From Bradyrhizobium sp. CSA112 (lineage in GTDB: Bacteria; Pseudomonadota; Alphaproteobacteria; Rhizobiales; Xanthobacteraceae): DNA of 64,000 nucleotides. The notes under the pieces are model-generated. The model did not search any database, was not told the DNA's origin, and saw only the letters and a list, made by a program, of their open reading frames with translations. The stretch is taken from assembly GCF_029051645.1 (NCBI RefSeq), contig NZ_JAACFS010000009.1, forward strand, positions 152,448 to 216,447, written 5' to 3'. This document shows positions 16,942 to 26,127 of this stretch, in pieces. Every line of letters starts with the position of its first letter. The stretch's first letter is position 1. Position numbers and translations under genes: made by a program.

Positions 16942-19900
16942 TCAGGTCGGCTTGAGCCCCGACCTTCCGAGATCGAAATCGGAGATCTCCTTGGTCCGCT
17001 GCGAGCCGGCCTTGGCCTGGTGGTCGGTGGCCATCCAGACATAGACCGCCGGCAGCACGAACAACGTGAACAGCGTGCCGATCGACATGCCCGCGACCAC
17101 GACGAGGCCGATCGAGAAGCGGCTCGCCGCGCCCGCGCCGGTCGCCGTCAGCAGCGGGATCAGGCCGGTGACCATCGCCGCCGTCGTCATCAGGATCGGA
17201 CGCAACCGGATGCGGGCCGCCATCTCGATCGCCGAACGCTTGTCGAGACCTTCCTTAAGCTGCAATTCATTGGCGAACTCGACCATCAGAATGCCGTGCT
17301 TGGTGATGAGGCCGACCAGCGTCAATAGCCCGACCTGGGTGTAGATGTTGATGGTCGCCACGCCGAAGAACAGCGGGATTAGCGCGCCGACGATCGCCAT
17401 GGGTACGCTGATCATGATCACCAGCGGATCTCGCAAGCTCTCGAACTGGGCCGCCAGCACCAGGAAGATGATGATCAGCGCGAAGCCGAAGGTGATCGCA
17501 AGCTGGTTGCCTTCCTGCACATATTGGCGAGAATCAGCCAGATAGTCATGGCCGAACCCGGCAGGCAGCTTTTTGGCTTCGCCCTCCAGGAAGTCCACGG
17601 CCTGTCCCACCGTCACGCCCGGCATCGGCACCGCCGAGAAGGTCGCGGAGTTGAGCTGGTTGTAGTGCGTGAGCGAATTCGGATCGGTACCGGTCTCGAT
17701 CGACACGATGGTCGAAAGCGGCACCAGTTGCCCGGTGTTGGTCGGGACGTAGTAGCCGCCGAGCGATTCCGGCGACAGCCGCTTGTCCCGCGACACCTGC
17801 GGGATGACCTGATACGAACGTCCCTCGAGATTGAAGCGATTGACGTAATTGCCGCCCAGCAGCGTCTGCAAAGTGGCGCCGACCTGCGACATGTTGATGC
17901 CGAGATCACTCGCCTTGGAACGGTCGATGGAGACGCGCACCACCGGCTGGTTGAACTCGAGGTCGCTGTCGGACACGATGAACAGCCCGCTCTTGCGCGC
18001 GGCGTCCTTCACCTTCGCCATCTCGTCATAAACGGCCTGGAAGCCGGCGGTGGAATTGACCACCATCTGTATCGGCAGCCCGCCGGGTCCGCCCGGGAGC
18101 GGCGGCAGGTTGAACGCGAACGCCTGGACGCCTTCGATCTTGCTGATCTCCGCCTGCACCAGCGGCTTCAGCTTAATCGAGGAACGCTCGCGCTCATCCC
18201 ACGGCTTGAGCAGCATGCCGGCAATGCCGCCCTGCGGCCCGTTGATCCCGTTCAGGACGAAGCGCAGGTCGGTTTCCGGAAATTTGGCAAACGCCTTGTC
18301 GAGCTTGTCGCCGTAGAAATCGACATAGTCGATGTTGGCGTATTTCGGCGCCTTGGTCACCGAGAACACGATGCCCTGGTCTTCCTCGGGCGCGAGCTCC
18401 TTGGAAGTGTTCATATAGAGGAAGCCGACCAGACCGAGGATCGTCAGCGCGAACAGCCCGGTGATCGGACGATAGTCGAGCGAGCGGTCGAGCTGGCGTC
18501 CGTACCAGCGGGTCATCGCGCCGAATACCCTGTTGACCAGTCTCGAGAATCGCCCTTCGTCCGCGCTCTTCAGGAGGACCGAGCACATCATCGGCGACAG
18601 CGTTAGCGCGATCACGCCCGACACGATCACCGAGCCTGCAAGCGTGAAGGCAAACTCTCGAAACAACGAACCGGTCAAGCCGCCGAGGAATCCGATCGGC
18701 GCGTACACCGCTGCCAGCGTGATAGTCATCGAGATTACGGGACCTACAATTTCGCGCGCGCCCTGCAGCGACGCCTGTACCGGAGTTTTTCCCTCTTCCA
18801 GATGTCGATGGATGTTCTCGACCACCACGATGGCGTCGTCGACCACGAGCCCGATCGCCAGCACCATCGCCAGCAACGTCAGAAGGTTGAAGCTGAAGCC
18901 CATCGCCAGCATCAGGCTGCAGACGCCGATCAGCGACAGCGGAATCGTCACCACGGGAATGATGACCGAGCGGAACGAGGCCAGGAACAGGAAGATCACG
19001 ACCACGACGATCAGCACCGCCTCGATCAGCGTGTTCTGCACCTCGTCGATCGACGACTGAATGAACTTGGTGGAATCATAAGCCACCTTCATCTTCATCG
19101 ACGGCGGCAGGTTGCGTTCGAGCTCCGGAAACAGCGCGCGCACGCCCTTGACCAGCGTCAGCGGGTTGCCTTGTGGCGTCGCCTGCACGCCGATGAAGAT
19201 CGCGCGCTCGCCGCTGAAGGCGACGCTCGCATCCGAGCTTTGGGCGGCGAGTTCGACAGTCGCGATATCCTCGATCCGCACGAAGCCGCCGTCCTTGGAT
19301 TTGACGATCATCTTCTTGAATTGATCGAGATTCCGCAGGTCCGTGTTGGTCTGAACGTTCGAGACGATGAAGTAGCCCTTGGCCTGACCGGCCGCGGCCT
19401 GGAAGTTGTTGGCGGCAATCGCCGCCGAAACGTCGCTCGGCGATACGCCGCGCCCCGCCATCCGCACCGGATCGAGCCACAGCCGCATCGCGAACGTTTG
19501 TCCGCCGAGAATGTCGGCGGATGCAACGCCGTCGACCGTCGACAGCACCGGCTGCACCACGCGTGTCAGATAGTCTGAAATCGCCGACCCCGAGAGTTCT
19601 TCGCTGGAGAAGCCCAGATACATCACCGCCGTGGTTTGGCCGGTCGTCTTGGTTATGACCGGATCGTTCGATTCCTTCGGGATCAGGTATTTGACCGAGT
19701 TCACCTTGGCGAGAACCTCGGTCAGCGCCTGATTCGGGTCGAAATTCAGCTTGATGTAGACCTGGATCGTGCTGGTGCCTTGCACGGACGACGAGGTGAT
19801 GTAGTCGACGCCCTCGGCGGAGGCGACCGCCTGCTCGATCGGAGTGGTGATGAAGCCCTGAATGAGGTTAGCCGACGCGCCCGGATAAGACGTGGTGATG

Positions 19901-20037
19901 TTGACCACCGTATTCGACAACTTCGGATATTGCCGGATCGGCAATACGCTGGCGGCCCTGAGACCGATCAGCAGGATCAGCAGACTCACGACGACCGAGA
20001 GGACCGGACGCTTGATGAAGATATCGGTTAAGGCCAT
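16942..20037 (-). CDS. RND multidrug efflux permease (HAE1/AcrB family)
   Basis: A 1031-residue inner-membrane proton antiporter, the normal length for AcrB/MexB homologues. It begins MALTDIFIKRPVLSVVVSLL and has the conserved RQYPKLSNTVVNITTSYPGA porter-domain start. Two acidic proton-relay residues lie in the fourth membrane span (AIGLVVDDAIVVVENIHRH), and the C-terminal half repeats the GLITKHGILMVEFANE block. It follows the adaptor gene by 106 bases on the same strand. No outer-membrane channel gene is adjacent, so it probably recruits a TolC encoded elsewhere. Confidence 0.95.
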   Translation of the reverse strand: MALTDIFIKRPVLSVVVSLLILLIGLRAASVLPIRQYPKLSNTVVNITTSYPGASANLIQGFITTPIEQAVASAEGVDYITSSSVQGTSTIQVYIKLNFDPNQALTEVLAKVNSVKYLIPKESNDPVITKTTGQTTAVMYLGFSSEELSGSAISDYLTRVVQPVLSTVDGVASADILGGQTFAMRLWLDPVRMAGRGVSPSDVSAAIAANNFQAAAGQAKGYFIVSNVQTNTDLRNLDQFKKMIVKSKDGGFVRIEDIATVELAAQSSDASVAFSGERAIFIGVQATPQGNPLTLVKGVRALFPELERNLPPSMKMKVAYDSTKFIQSSIDEVQNTLIEAVLIVVVVIFLFLASFRSVIIPVVTIPLSLIGVCSLMLAMGFSFNLLTLLAMVLAIGLVVDDAIVVVENIHRHLEEGKTPVQASLQGAREIVGPVISMTITLAAVYAPIGFLGGLTGSLFREFAFTLAGSVIVSGVIALTLSPMMCSVLLKSADEGRFSRLVNRVFGAMTRWYGRQLDRSLDYRPITGLFALTILGLVGFLYMNTSKELAPEEDQGIVFSVTKAPKYANIDYVDFYGDKLDKAFAKFPETDLRFVLNGINGPQGGIAGMLLKPWDERERSSIKLKPLVQAEISKIEGVQAFAFNLPPLPGGPGGLPIQMVVNSTAGFQAVYDEMAKVKDAARKSGLFIVSDSDLEFNQPVVRVSIDRSKASDLGINMSQVGATLQTLLGGNYVNRFNLEGRSYQVIPQVSRDKRLSPESLGGYYVPTNTGQLVPLSTIVSIETGTDPNSLTHYNQLNSATFSAVPMPGVTVGQAVDFLEGEAKKLPAGFGHDYLADSRQYVQEGNQLAITFGFALIIIFLVLAAQFESLRDPLVIMISVPMAIVGALIPLFFGVATINIYTQVGLLTLVGLITKHGILMVEFANELQLKEGLDKRSAIEMAARIRLRPILMTTAAMVTGLIPLLTATGAGAASRFSIGLVVVAGMSIGTLFTLFVLPAVYVWMATDHQAKAGSQRTKEISDFDLGRSGLKPT

Positions 20038-20143
20038 CGCAGATTTATCCCGGTGAGTTCAGCAGTTTTGGGCGCGGTCTCGTCTCGAGGGCCGCTGCCC
20101 GTCTTTCGCCAACGCGGCCCCTCAGGATCGCGCTCATCTGTTG

Positions 20144-21337
20144 TCAGTAGCGCGGTGGCTTCGCGGGAATCGGCGGTGTCGGATCGGTCGAGATCGTCAC
20201 GGCGGATCCCGATTGCAGCTTGAGCTGCCCCACCGCCACGACGCGGTCGCCGTCCTTCAGGCCCTTCAGGATTTCAGCCCGTCCTTCGACGCGCTTGCCG
20301 GTCTGCACGAACGTCCGCGTCACCGTGAGGCTGGTTTTGCCGTCCTCTTCCTTTTTCTCGCTGAGCAGGAAGACCGAGTCGCCATAGAGCGTGTAGTCAA
20401 CCGCGGTTTCGGGCACGGTGACCACAGGCGGCTTGTCCGGCAGCACCACGGTGGTGGTCACGAACATGCCGGGCTTGAGGATACGGTCCGGATTCTGGAT
20501 CGTCGCCTGCACGCGAATGTTGCGCGTTTCGGCCGCGATCTGCGGCTCGATGGTGGTGATCTTGCCCTCGAAGGTACGGCCCGGATAGGCATCGACCGCG
20601 ATACGGACGATCTGGCCGACCTTGAGCTGGCCGGAATCCTTTTCCGTCACGGTGAAGTTCGCATACAGCGCCGACAGATCGGTCAGCGAGACGATCTGCG
20701 TGCCGGCCGTGAGATATTGTCCAACCTCGACCCTGCGAACGCCGAGTTCGCCATCGAACGGCGCCCGCACCAGCTTCTGCGAGATGATCGCCTCGGTCTT
20801 GGCGATGCCGGCGCTGGCCTGGTCGAACGCCGCTTGCGCGGTGTCCACCGTCGCCTGCGGCCCGACCTGACGCTCGGCCAGTTGCTTGGCGCGATCCAGC
20901 GATATCTGCGCCACTCGCTGCTGCGCCTTATAGTTCGCGAGGTCGCCCTGCTCCGGACCGTCGAACAACTGCACCAGCGGCGTACCTGCCTTCACGCTTG
21001 CACCAGCTGTAAACTGGATGTCGGTGATGCGGCCGTTGACGTCGGAGGTGACGTTGACCTGATGCACGGCGGCGAGATCGCCGACCGCGGTCAGGAGGTT
21101 CGGAATGGTCTCGGACTTCGCCGTGGCAACGTTGACGCTCACCGGCGGCGGCTTGTTGTTCGCGAAGAACTGCGCAATCATCTTGCCGCGGAAGTAGTTG
21201 AACCAGACGAGGCCGCCGACCAGCAAGGCCAGCAACAATCCCACGACGATGAACCATCGCACCATCCGGACCGGCCGCTTGTGCGTCTTATCGACAATCG
21301 GCTTGCCCGATATCTTGTGTTCAGTCACGATATTCAT
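20144..21337 (-). CDS. RND efflux periplasmic adaptor (membrane fusion protein)
   Basis: A 397-residue adaptor with an N-terminal membrane anchor at about residues 28-46 (WFIVVGLLLALLVGGLVW). The lipoyl half-motif follows (VNVTSDVNGRITDIQFTAGASVKAG), then a short alpha-hairpin, and the second lipoyl half (APFDGELGVRRVEVGQYLTAG). The C-terminal part has VTVPETAVDYTLYGDSVFLL. I chose ATG 21337 over GTG 21346 because it makes a TGACATG junction with the TetR stop, typical of translational coupling. It links the permease to an outer-membrane channel. Confidence 0.93.
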   Translation of the reverse strand: MNIVTEHKISGKPIVDKTHKRPVRMVRWFIVVGLLLALLVGGLVWFNYFRGKMIAQFFANNKPPPVSVNVATAKSETIPNLLTAVGDLAAVHQVNVTSDVNGRITDIQFTAGASVKAGTPLVQLFDGPEQGDLANYKAQQRVAQISLDRAKQLAERQVGPQATVDTAQAAFDQASAGIAKTEAIISQKLVRAPFDGELGVRRVEVGQYLTAGTQIVSLTDLSALYANFTVTEKDSGQLKVGQIVRIAVDAYPGRTFEGKITTIEPQIAAETRNIRVQATIQNPDRILKPGMFVTTTVVLPDKPPVVTVPETAVDYTLYGDSVFLLSEKKEEDGKTSLTVTRTFVQTGKRVEGRAEILKGLKDGDRVVAVGQLKLQSGSAVTISTDPTPPIPAKPPRY

Positions 21338-21338
21338 G

Positions 21339-22040
21339 TCATGCACTTTCTGCAGTTACCGATCGTCCCGAATTCGGTGACAGCTCGCCGTCCAAATGAG
21401 AAGCAATTGCGGCTTCGGTAAGTCCGATGCCGCGCAGGATGAATTGACAAAGTTGCCGCTGCAGATCGGCGGCGTTGCCGTAGGAAAGACAGGGCACGGC
21501 CGGAAGCCGCGTGAGCGCCGCCATCAGCACGGTGTGGTGCGCGAACCAGAACAGGTTGAGCGGGTCGCTGCCGATCCGCACCGCATCGCCAACCGCGACC
21601 GCGCGTTCGATCGATGTGGAAAATACCGGCCCGATTAGGCCGCCGATCTTGTCGTAAAGCAGCCGCGCGAATTCGCCGTCGTCGAGATGGCTCGTCGTCA
21701 TCAGCCGCAGCCGCTGCGCTTCCTCCGGATCCGACCCGTCCGACACCTCGACGAAATGGCCAACCATGCCCTTGACCAGCTCGACCAGTGTGGCAGTTGA
21801 AGGTTCTTGGCCGAGCAGATGTGCGAAATCCGGATCGGCCTCGCACTCCTCGGTGAGAATTTCGGCGTAGAGCGCGGCCTTGGAGGGGAAGTGCTTGAAC
21901 AATAGCCCTTCCGAAATGGCTGCGGCCGCTGCCACGCTCTTGGTCGTGGTGCCGGCAAAGCCGTTGCGGGCAAAGCATCGCTTGGCGGCGCTCAAGATCA
22001 ATTGCCGCCGCAAATCACTGGTCATGCGCAGGGTAGACAT
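21339..22040 (-). CDS. TetR/AcrR family regulator of the RND pump
   Basis: A 233-residue repressor. The N-terminal helix-turn-helix is residues about 30-52 (TTTKSVAAAAAISEGLLFKHF), and the remainder is the ligand and dimer domain. It is the first gene of the efflux operon and is coupled to the adaptor. The ATG at 22040 lies only about 8 nt after a minus-strand promoter-like TACTCA, suggesting a leaderless message; an alternative GTG at 22058 lies inside the operator palindrome and is less likely. It should repress its own operon until a pump substrate binds. Confidence 0.9.
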   Translation of the reverse strand: MSTLRMTSDLRRQLILSAAKRCFARNGFAGTTTKSVAAAAAISEGLLFKHFPSKAALYAEILTEECEADPDFAHLLGQEPSTATLVELVKGMVGHFVEVSDGSDPEEAQRLRLMTTSHLDDGEFARLLYDKIGGLIGPVFSTSIERAVAVGDAVRIGSDPLNLFWFAHHTVLMAALTRLPAVPCLSYGNAADLQRQLCQFILRGIGLTEAAIASHLDGELSPNSGRSVTAESA

Positions 22041-22046
22041 GGGGGC

Positions 22047-22078
22047 GTGAGTAATCACTCACCTTGACAGAGTCAAGG
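22047..22078 (-). promoter_or_regulatory. Operator/promoter of the TetR-RND operon
   Basis: Two adjacent palindromes lie upstream of the TetR gene: GTGAGT-N4-ACTCAC (22047-22062) and CCTTGAC-N3-GTCAAGG (22062-22078). Read on the minus strand, TTGACT (22076-22071) and TACTCA (22053-22048) are 17 bases apart, a sigma70-like arrangement with the -10 inside the first palindrome. The intergenic region up to the P450 gene (about 300 bases) holds no other gene that I can support. Confidence 0.6.
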
Positions 22079-22256
22079 ATCCATTGCAGCGCACCAAGCG
22101 AATTATGTCGCGGGGTGACGTCAAAGACACAGCTTCATCGCGTTGTTTGAGCATGACTTTTCCTGGAATCCGGCGCTCACCTTGCCGGCTCATCCTGGAT
22201 CAGCTGCAACCCCAACGCGCCGCGGATGGTTTCGGAGCTGGAAAATGCGCTCTGGC

Positions 22257-22284
22257 TTGACGCCCCGGGAATGGCATCTAAGAT
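22257..22284 (+). promoter_or_regulatory. Candidate sigma70-type promoter for the P450 gene
   Basis: TTGACG (22257-22262) and TAAGAT (22279-22284) with 16-base spacing, 62 bases upstream of the P450 ATG. Matched by eye only. Confidence 0.4.
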
Positions 22285-22346
22285 AGTTGCAGTTGCGACT
22301 AATTTGATGGTCGCTTGCTTAATTTTCCCAAAGAGTGTGCCGGGCC

Positions 22347-23567
22347 ATGAATTTGGATGCGCGCGAACTGGCGGCCACCTTCGACCTCGAAAGGCTGACG
22401 CGGGAGTTCTACGCCGACCCCTACCCGACCTACCGCGCGCTGCGCGAGACCGAACCGGTCAAGCGGCTGCCGAATGGCTCGTATTTTTTGACCCGCTACG
22501 ACGATCTGGTTGCAGCCTACAAGAACACCAAAGCCTTCTCTTCGGACAAGAAGAAGGAGTTCTCGCCGAAGTACGGTAATTCGCTGCTCTACGAGCACCA
22601 CACCACAAGCCTTGTGTTCAACGATCCGCCCGCCCACACCCGCGTGCGGCGGCTGATCATGGGCGCGCTCTCGCCGCGCGCGATCGCCGGCATGGAGCCC
22701 GATCTGATCCGGCTGGTCGACCGCCTGCTCGACGCCATCGCCGCCAAGGGCAAGGTGGACCTGATCGACGATTTCGCCGCCGCGATCCCGATCGAGGTGA
22801 TCGGTAATCTGCTCGACGTCCCCCAGGGCGAGCGCGAGCCCTTGCGCGATTGGTCGCTGGCTATCCTCGGTGCGCTGGAGCCGGTGATCGGCCCGGACGC
22901 CTTCGCCCGTGGCAACAAGGCGGTGGAGGATTTCCTGTCCTACCTCGAAGGGCTGGTGGCGCGGCGACGGGCCAAGCCTGGCAATCCCGACCGCGACGTG
23001 CTGACGCGGCTCATTCAGGGCGAAGACAATGGCGAACGGCTGACCGAAAAGGAGCTGCTGCACAACTGCATCTTCCTGCTCAATGCCGGCCACGAGACCA
23101 CCACCAACCTGATCGGCAACGGCCTGGTGGCGTTGTCGAACCACGCCAGCGAGAAACGCCGGTTGATCGAGAATCCCGCGCTGATCAAGACCGCTGTCGA
23201 GGAAATGCTGCGGTTCGAGAGCTCCAATCAGCTCGGCAATCGCATGACGGTGGAGCCATTCGAACTGGGCGGCATCGCGATGCCACCGGGCACGCCGGTG
23301 ACGCTGTGCATCGGCGCCGCCAACCGCGACCCCGCGCAGTTCGCCGATCCCGAACGTTTCGATATCAGCCGCACGCCGAACCGGCATCTGGCCTTCGGCA
23401 CCGGCGCGCATCAATGCGCCGGCATGGCGCTGGCGCGGCTCGAGGGCGCGATCGCGATCTCTCATTTCCTCGCGCGCTTTCCGGATTATGCGCTCGACGG
23501 CGCACCGGTACGCGGCGGCCGCGTGCGCTTCCGCGGGTACTTGAGCGTGCCTTGCACGGTCAGCTAG
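22347..23567 (+). CDS. Cytochrome P450
   Basis: A 406-residue soluble bacterial P450. The I-helix oxygen-activating motif is AGHETTT at residues 247-253, the K-helix ExxR is E286-R289, and the haem-binding loop is FGTGAHQCAG with Cys357 as the iron ligand. The length suits a class I enzyme that needs a ferredoxin and a ferredoxin reductase; no ferredoxin gene is adjacent, but a CamA-like reductase is encoded at 42635-43855. ATG 22347 was preferred to GTG 22335. The gene is divergent from the TetR-RND operon. Substrate unknown. Confidence 0.95.
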   Translation: MNLDARELAATFDLERLTREFYADPYPTYRALRETEPVKRLPNGSYFLTRYDDLVAAYKNTKAFSSDKKKEFSPKYGNSLLYEHHTTSLVFNDPPAHTRVRRLIMGALSPRAIAGMEPDLIRLVDRLLDAIAAKGKVDLIDDFAAAIPIEVIGNLLDVPQGEREPLRDWSLAILGALEPVIGPDAFARGNKAVEDFLSYLEGLVARRRAKPGNPDRDVLTRLIQGEDNGERLTEKELLHNCIFLLNAGHETTTNLIGNGLVALSNHASEKRRLIENPALIKTAVEEMLRFESSNQLGNRMTVEPFELGGIAMPPGTPVTLCIGAANRDPAQFADPERFDISRTPNRHLAFGTGAHQCAGMALARLEGAIAISHFLARFPDYALDGAPVRGGRVRFRGYLSVPCTVS

Positions 23568-23693
23568 CGCCGTAGGCGAACTGCATCAGTCCTGCGTCGC
23601 AAAATCGCAATGTAAGCCACAGACGCCAGGCGAACGATTTCTGCGGTTGCGCGTTGACACTTCCGGGCGACGAAGCACGAGGGAGTTGAGACC

Positions 23694-25571
23694 ATGCTTC
23701 CGCGCGTCGCCCGCGTTGCAACGCTTCTTCTTGGTGTCTCCGCGATCGCGCTGAGCACCGGCTCATCCGCCCAAATGGGAAGGGGTCACGGTCCAGGGGG
23801 CGTGGCTGCGCCGGCAGCACCACCTGCCATGTCCCGTCCAGCGGGACCACCGCCGGCTATGGCCCGCCCAGCGGCACCTCCGGCTATGGCCCGCCCGGCG
23901 GCACCGCCCCCGATGGCTCGTCCTGCGGCGCCTCCGGCTATGGCGCGACCCGCCGCGCCGGCGATCCGTGCAGCTCCCCCGCCTCAGCGTCCAGCCATGG
24001 CCCCGCGCGCGGCGCCGCAAATCGCCGCACCGCCGCGAGCGGCCGCGCCGCGCATTGCAGGGCCACGACCCGAGATCCAGCGTTCCGCGCCGTCGCAGCG
24101 ACCGGCCATGACGAGACCCGAACCGCGCATCGCCGCACCGTCGCGCCCGAGCACGCTGCCCGCTGTGGGCGGCCGACCGTCGCGACAGGAGCAGATCGAA
24201 ACGCGCGCGCAACAGCGTGAGCAGCGCATCCAGCAGCGACAGCAAATTGTGCAGGAACGCCAGCGCGAGACGCTGTCGCGCCAGAGCACAGAGCGCCAGA
24301 ACCGGATCGATCGCTTGCAGCAGCGCGTACAGCAATTGCAGTCGCAGCAGCCGGAAGGTCTCCGGGCGCAACGTGCGCAGGAACGGTTGCTGCAGACGCA
24401 GAACCGGTTGCTCCAGCGCGAACAGCGCCTGCAGCAGACCGATCAGGCGCGCCTGCAGCGGCTGGCGCCACCTCCTTCGGCTGAACGATCCGCCGCTGCT
24501 GCCGCCGCGCAGGCTGCAGCCCGCGGACGGTTTGCCGCGCAGTTCCGCAGCAATGATGCCTTGCAAGCCCGAACCGCGCTGATGGCCCGCGAGAACCACT
24601 GGGCTCCCCGCCACGCTTGGCGGCACGGGCACCGCGCCGCGTTTGTGGCCTGGCTCGGCCCGGTCTTCTGGCCCTACGCCTATTCCGACATCTTCAGTTA
24701 CACCTTCTGGCCCCATGCCTACGATCCCGGCTATTGGGCCTACGCCTACGACGATTTCGTCGACACGGTGTTTTGGGGTACGGACAGCCCGTACTCCGCT
24801 TATGCCAGATATCCCGAACCCGGCGCGGCAATCACCGATTTCCGAGCGCGCAAGCCTGCAAGCGTGAGCCGGCAGACGATCCGGCAATTGTGTGGCGATC
24901 CGGATAAGGGCGTGACCGCCTGGCCAATCGCGGAGATCACGCGCGCGGTCCAGCCAACGCCCGAGCAGCGCGCCCTGCTCGACGAATTGAAAGCCGCTGC
25001 GGCAAAGGCTGCCGATGTGTTCAAGGAATCCTGCGCCGATACCTATGCGATGACGCCGCCCGGCCGCTTGCGGGCAATGACGAACCGCGTCAGCGCAACG
25101 CTCGACGCGGTGAGGATCGTCCGGCCGGCACTGGAGCAGTTCTATAATTCGCTGGACGACGAGCAGAAGGCGCGCTTCAACGCGCTCGGCCCGAACGTCG
25201 GCGAGCGATCGCCACAGCCGCCACAGCAGGAAGCGAATGCTCAGGCCGAGGCTTGTGGCGATCCGAAATCCAGCCTCACCCAGCTACCGATCGAACGGAT
25301 CGAGGCTGTCGTACGGCTGGCGGGCGAGCAAAAGGAGGCGCTTGACCGCTTGAGCGACGTGACCAAGAAGGCCGTTGCAGGGCTACAAGCTGCCTGCCCG
25401 GACGACGTGCCGCTTACGCCGGTCGGGCGGCTGGACACGATGGAGAAGCGGCTCAAGGCCATGCTCGAGGCAGCCGATTGGGTGCAGGACGCATTGGACA
25501 AGTTCTATGCCACGTTGAGCAGCGAACAGAAGGCGCGCTTCAATACGCTGCAACAGACCGCAAGCCCCTGA
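23694..25571 (+). CDS. Secreted Pro/Ala-rich protein with tandem LTXXQ (Spy/CpxP-like) domains
   Basis: A 625-residue exported protein with four parts. A signal peptide (residues 1-27) leads a Pro/Ala-rich low-complexity region (about 38-155) with repeats of the PPAMARPAA type. An Arg/Gln-rich probable coiled coil (about 160-258) follows, then an aromatic segment (about 302-362: WLGPVFWPYAY, FWPHAYDPGYWAYAYDDF). The end holds two related domains of about 100 residues (399-497 and 520-619), each starting CGDP and ending in (D/S)EQKARFN(A/T)L, the LTXXQ signature. Spy-like proteins bind unfolded periplasmic proteins. The start has a GGGAG site. Function of the whole is unknown. Confidence 0.85.
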   Translation: MLPRVARVATLLLGVSAIALSTGSSAQMGRGHGPGGVAAPAAPPAMSRPAGPPPAMARPAAPPAMARPAAPPPMARPAAPPAMARPAAPAIRAAPPPQRPAMAPRAAPQIAAPPRAAAPRIAGPRPEIQRSAPSQRPAMTRPEPRIAAPSRPSTLPAVGGRPSRQEQIETRAQQREQRIQQRQQIVQERQRETLSRQSTERQNRIDRLQQRVQQLQSQQPEGLRAQRAQERLLQTQNRLLQREQRLQQTDQARLQRLAPPPSAERSAAAAAAQAAARGRFAAQFRSNDALQARTALMARENHWAPRHAWRHGHRAAFVAWLGPVFWPYAYSDIFSYTFWPHAYDPGYWAYAYDDFVDTVFWGTDSPYSAYARYPEPGAAITDFRARKPASVSRQTIRQLCGDPDKGVTAWPIAEITRAVQPTPEQRALLDELKAAAAKAADVFKESCADTYAMTPPGRLRAMTNRVSATLDAVRIVRPALEQFYNSLDDEQKARFNALGPNVGERSPQPPQQEANAQAEACGDPKSSLTQLPIERIEAVVRLAGEQKEALDRLSDVTKKAVAGLQAACPDDVPLTPVGRLDTMEKRLKAMLEAADWVQDALDKFYATLSSEQKARFNTLQQTASP

Positions 25572-25612
25572 CCACAACTCTGACCCGATCCTCTTGCTGA
25601 CGAGGTGATCGA

Positions 25613-26080
25613 ATGAGGCAATGGAACTTCATCATGCTTCTGGCCCGGCCAATGTCCAGCCGGCTAGACGCATCTGTGCGGCGCCGTAACCGGATGTTCC
25701 TGATAGGGACATTGAGCGCAATGGCGTACATGTTTCCATCGCCTTCCGCCCTGCCTCAGGCGTCGCAGGGCACGGAGGACGCCTCAGGACAACAAGCGTT
25801 CAACAATGCCTGTAGAACCTGTCATATCGTGAGAGAGGGCGACAACCGGCTCGGCCCGAACCTGCACAAGATTATTGGTCGGAAGGCAGGATCGCTACCG
25901 GACTACGGGTTTTCCAGCGCGATGAAGGAGGCAGGCTTCGTCTGGGACGAGGAGAAGCTCGATCGCTTCATTGCAAACCCCGATGAGGTCGTACCCGGCA
26001 ACAGCATGAAGCCGTATGGCGGCCTCACATCGAGCGAGGATAGAAAAAAGATCATCGCTTTCCTTGCTCAACCGCGATGA
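25613..26080 (+). CDS. Small c-type cytochrome
   Basis: A 155-residue class I cytochrome c. The haem attachment motif is CRTCH (Cys67, Cys70, His71). The mitochondrial-like sequence RLGPNLHKIIGRKAGSLPDY follows, and Met132 in NSMKPYGG is the expected sixth ligand. An N-terminal hydrophobic segment (MFLIGTLSAMAYMFPSPSA) would export or anchor it. The ATG at 25613 has GAGGTGATCGA upstream; a later start at 25694 would also retain the signal. It is a periplasmic electron carrier, partner unknown. Confidence 0.9.
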   Translation: MRQWNFIMLLARPMSSRLDASVRRRNRMFLIGTLSAMAYMFPSPSALPQASQGTEDASGQQAFNNACRTCHIVREGDNRLGPNLHKIIGRKAGSLPDYGFSSAMKEAGFVWDEEKLDRFIANPDEVVPGNSMKPYGGLTSSEDRKKIIAFLAQPR

Positions 26081-26127
26081 CGCCGCAGCCGCAGGCGTTT
26101 TCGGAACGCAGGTCGGCTAGCCATCCA

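Noticed and set aside
26080..26101. Terminator after the cytochrome c gene
   Set aside because: The only stem is 5 bp (ACGCC/GGCGT) before four T; too weak to report as a feature.
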